A stretch of 6,588 bases of DNA, taken from an uncultured Actinomycetes bacterium (lineage in GTDB: Bacteria > Actinomycetota > Actinomycetes > Nanopelagicales > Nanopelagicaceae). Positions 5,223 through 6,588 of this stretch are shown here, in pieces. The position numbers were made by a program, and so were the translations under genes. The notes under the pieces were generated by a model. That model did not search any database. It was not told the DNA's origin and worked only from the letters and a program-made list of their open reading frames with translations. The DNA lies in the NCBI GenBank assembly GCA_903852955.1, contig CAINSH010000108.1, positions 1 through 6,588 of the forward strand, read 5' to 3'. Every line of letters starts with the position of its first letter. Position 1 is the stretch's first letter.

Positions 5223-6558
5223 TCTCCTGCAAACGAGCTAGAGATTCCAACCGTTCAACTGCGTGATCAACAATTCGCTCTGGGTAACCCTTGCTGTATC
5301 CATCTAAAAACAACCATGGTTCGTGAATTTCAGCGGCGCTTAAATGTGCAAGTTCGGGAACATATTTTCGAATGTAATCGCCATTTTCATCAAAACGCTT
5401 GCCTTGTTCGATGGGATTAAAGACGCGGTAATACGGTGAAGCATCCGTGCCTGATCCAGCAGTCCACTGCCAACCATGCGCATTTGAGGCTACGTCGAAA
5501 TCAACAAGGTGGTGCTCAAAGAATTCGGCACCTAACTGCCATTCAAGGTGAAGATCTTTAACTAGAAATGATGCAACAACCATGCGCGTGCGGTTGTGCA
5601 TCCACCCTTCCTTGATGAGCTGACGCATAGCTGCATCCACAAATGGATAACCGGTTTTGCCTTGTTTCCACGCATCAAACTTTGTATCAGGCTTGTCATA
5701 GCGCATCTCGGCAAACTTAGCGGAGTAATAATCTTTATCTGTATGCGGATTATTAAAAAGTACATCGGCATAAAACTCACGCCAAGCAATCTCTTTACGA
5801 AAAGTATCATGGGCTTTGCTATCTCCTAGCTCTGCCAACAATGTACGCGGATGAATTTCGCCCCACTTTAAATGCGCGCTTAATTTACTTGTGCCATCAA
5901 TGCCGGCCAGATTACGTCCTTCATCATATGAATCAAGACCACTCTTTTGAAATAACTTCCAACGGGTTAACGCTGCTTTTTCGCCAGCATTGGTCACAGA
6001 GGCATCTTTTGGCATTTGCCATTCTGGAAAATTGCGATCGCTCTCTAGTGGTTTGACTGCGTTAATCTTTTTTGGTGTCTCTGCAGGTTTGCGCCAACCA
6101 TGAACACACCAAGCACGGTAAAAAGGCGTATAGACCTTGTAAGGCGTTGCATCACTTGGCTTTAATACGCGTCCTGGTGCAACTGCATATGGACTTCCGG
6201 TACGAACCAGCGGTATTCCTGCAGCTTCAACCCGCGCATCTCGCGCTGCACCATAAGGTTCAAACTCAGTTGAAATATGCACTGATGTTGCGCCATGGCG
6301 GTTCATCAACTCATTAAGTACTTCGACTTGGTCTCCGACCATTACATGCAAAGAATTACCTAGTGATTCATCGAGTGAGTGAAGTGACTGCGCAAGATAT
6401 GCCAATCGCTTGCTTCCTGTTATATCAATAAGTTTTTTATCCAAGATAAAAACTGGAACTATTTCATCGCCCGCTTCGATTGCCGCCAATAGTGCGGGGT
6501 TATCGCCAATTCTAAGATCTCGGCGAAACCACATAATGCTTCGTTTAGGCGCGGACAT
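5188..6558 (-). CDS. phrB: Class I CPD deoxyribodipyrimidine photolyase
   Basis: This 456-residue photolyase (E. coli PhrB has 472) uses FADH- and blue or near-UV light to split cyclobutane pyrimidine dimers. The N-terminal antenna domain starts with MWFRRDLRIGDNPALL (residues 9-24). The FAD domain shows SKLSAHLKWGEIHPR (224-238), EIAWREFY (256-263), GYPFVDAAMRQL (303-314), GWMHNR (318-323) and NAHGWQW (359-365). By hand alignment to E. coli PhrB, Glu274, Trp277, Asn341, Met345, Asn378 and Trp384 correspond to Glu256, Trp259, Asn322, Met326, Asn359 and Trp365, supporting CPD repair rather than a cryptochrome, which usually has Asp at the Asn378 site in plants. Of the photoreduction Trp triad, W382 and W359 are kept (Trp363, Trp340), but W306 aligns with Tyr287. 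The antenna cofactor cannot be decided. The ATG at 6558 gives a usual-length start; no Shine-Dalgarno precedes it. Confidence 0.96.
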   Translation of the reverse strand: MSAPKRSIMWFRRDLRIGDNPALLAAIEAGDEIVPVFILDKKLIDITGSKRLAYLAQSLHSLDESLGNSLHVMVGDQVEVLNELMNRHGATSVHISTEFEPYGAARDARVEAAGIPLVRTGSPYAVAPGRVLKPSDATPYKVYTPFYRAWCVHGWRKPAETPKKINAVKPLESDRNFPEWQMPKDASVTNAGEKAALTRWKLFQKSGLDSYDEGRNLAGIDGTSKLSAHLKWGEIHPRTLLAELGDSKAHDTFRKEIAWREFYADVLFNNPHTDKDYYSAKFAEMRYDKPDTKFDAWKQGKTGYPFVDAAMRQLIKEGWMHNRTRMVVASFLVKDLHLEWQLGAEFFEHHLVDFDVASNAHGWQWTAGSGTDASPYYRVFNPIEQGKRFDENGDYIRKYVPELAHLSAAEIHEPWLFLDGYSKGYPERIVDHAVERLESLARLQEIKADKPQDPRV

Positions 6559-6574
6559 GGGTAGATTTAACCAG
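6559..6574 (-). promoter_or_regulatory. Candidate promoter (-10 region) of the photolyase gene, possibly leaderless
   Basis: Read on the minus strand, CTGG (6574-6571) is followed directly by TTAAAT (6570-6565), then six bases, then the ATG at 6558. The spacing would start transcription at or next to the start codon, and there is no Shine-Dalgarno. The CTGG plus AT-rich hexamer matches the arrangement before the two plus-strand genes. The -35 would fall at or just past the window edge and cannot be checked. Confidence 0.45.
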
Positions 6575-6588
6575 TATGAAAGAGATTA

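Noticed and set aside
5562..6317. Open frames at 5562-5810 (minus), 5596-5829, 5841-6056 and 6072-6317 (plus) inside the photolyase gene.
   Set aside because: The photolyase frame has conserved motifs throughout; these are other-frame shadows with no start signals.
1..6588. CRISPR array, tRNA, rRNA, insertion sequence, toxin-antitoxin or defence genes.
   Set aside because: No regularly spaced repeats, cloverleaf-like sequence, transposase or terminal repeats were found on either strand by eye.

Overview
The window looks like ordinary chromosomal DNA of a low-GC, streamlined actinobacterium. The best guess is the freshwater acI lineage (Nanopelagicales, Planktophila/Nanopelagicus type). This rests on four things: actinobacterial-type protein families (a ChoD-like GMC oxidoreductase and a class I photolyase), AT-leaning codon use, very tight gene packing, and a small secreted protein with a Cys-rich N-terminal motif that I associate from memory with acI exported proteins. 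The taxonomy is inference. No rRNA, tRNA, CRISPR array, insertion sequence, phage gene or defence system is visible.

Layout. (1) Positions 1-3055, plus strand: a three-gene run that is probably co-transcribed. It holds the 3' half of a saccharopine/carboxynorspermidine dehydrogenase-type reductase, a ChoD-like FAD-dependent GMC oxidoreductase that overlaps it by 17 bp, and a short-chain dehydrogenase whose Shine-Dalgarno sits on the preceding stop codon. (2) Positions 3056-3156: a short intergenic region with a promoter and a strong ribosome binding site. (3) Positions 3157-3765: a secreted, Ala/Lys/Thr-rich helical protein of unknown function with four cysteines. It ends in a perfect 14-bp terminator hairpin with a GAAA loop. 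(4) Positions 3855-5222: a diguanylate cyclase with about ten membrane helices and a C-terminal GGDEF domain, apparently translated from a leaderless mRNA. (5) Positions 5188-6558, minus strand: a class I CPD photolyase, convergent with the cyclase gene and overlapping its 3' end by 35 bp.

How the genes relate. The first three encode redox enzymes whose physical linkage suggests one pathway, but the substrate cannot be read from sequence. The photolyase fits a sunlit habitat. The secreted protein and the cyclase each have their own promoter. Three candidate promoters (upstream of the secreted protein, the cyclase and the photolyase) share a CTGG element directly before an AT-rich -10 hexamer, and two of them lie so close to the start codon that the mRNAs should be leaderless. 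I found no clearly new multi-gene system. The points most worth a second look are the uncharacterised secreted protein, the four-cysteine ferredoxin-like motif in the GMC enzyme, the Tyr in place of the outermost Trp of the photolyase electron-transfer triad, the cyclase with a novel-looking membrane sensor and no inhibitory site, and the shared promoter motif.
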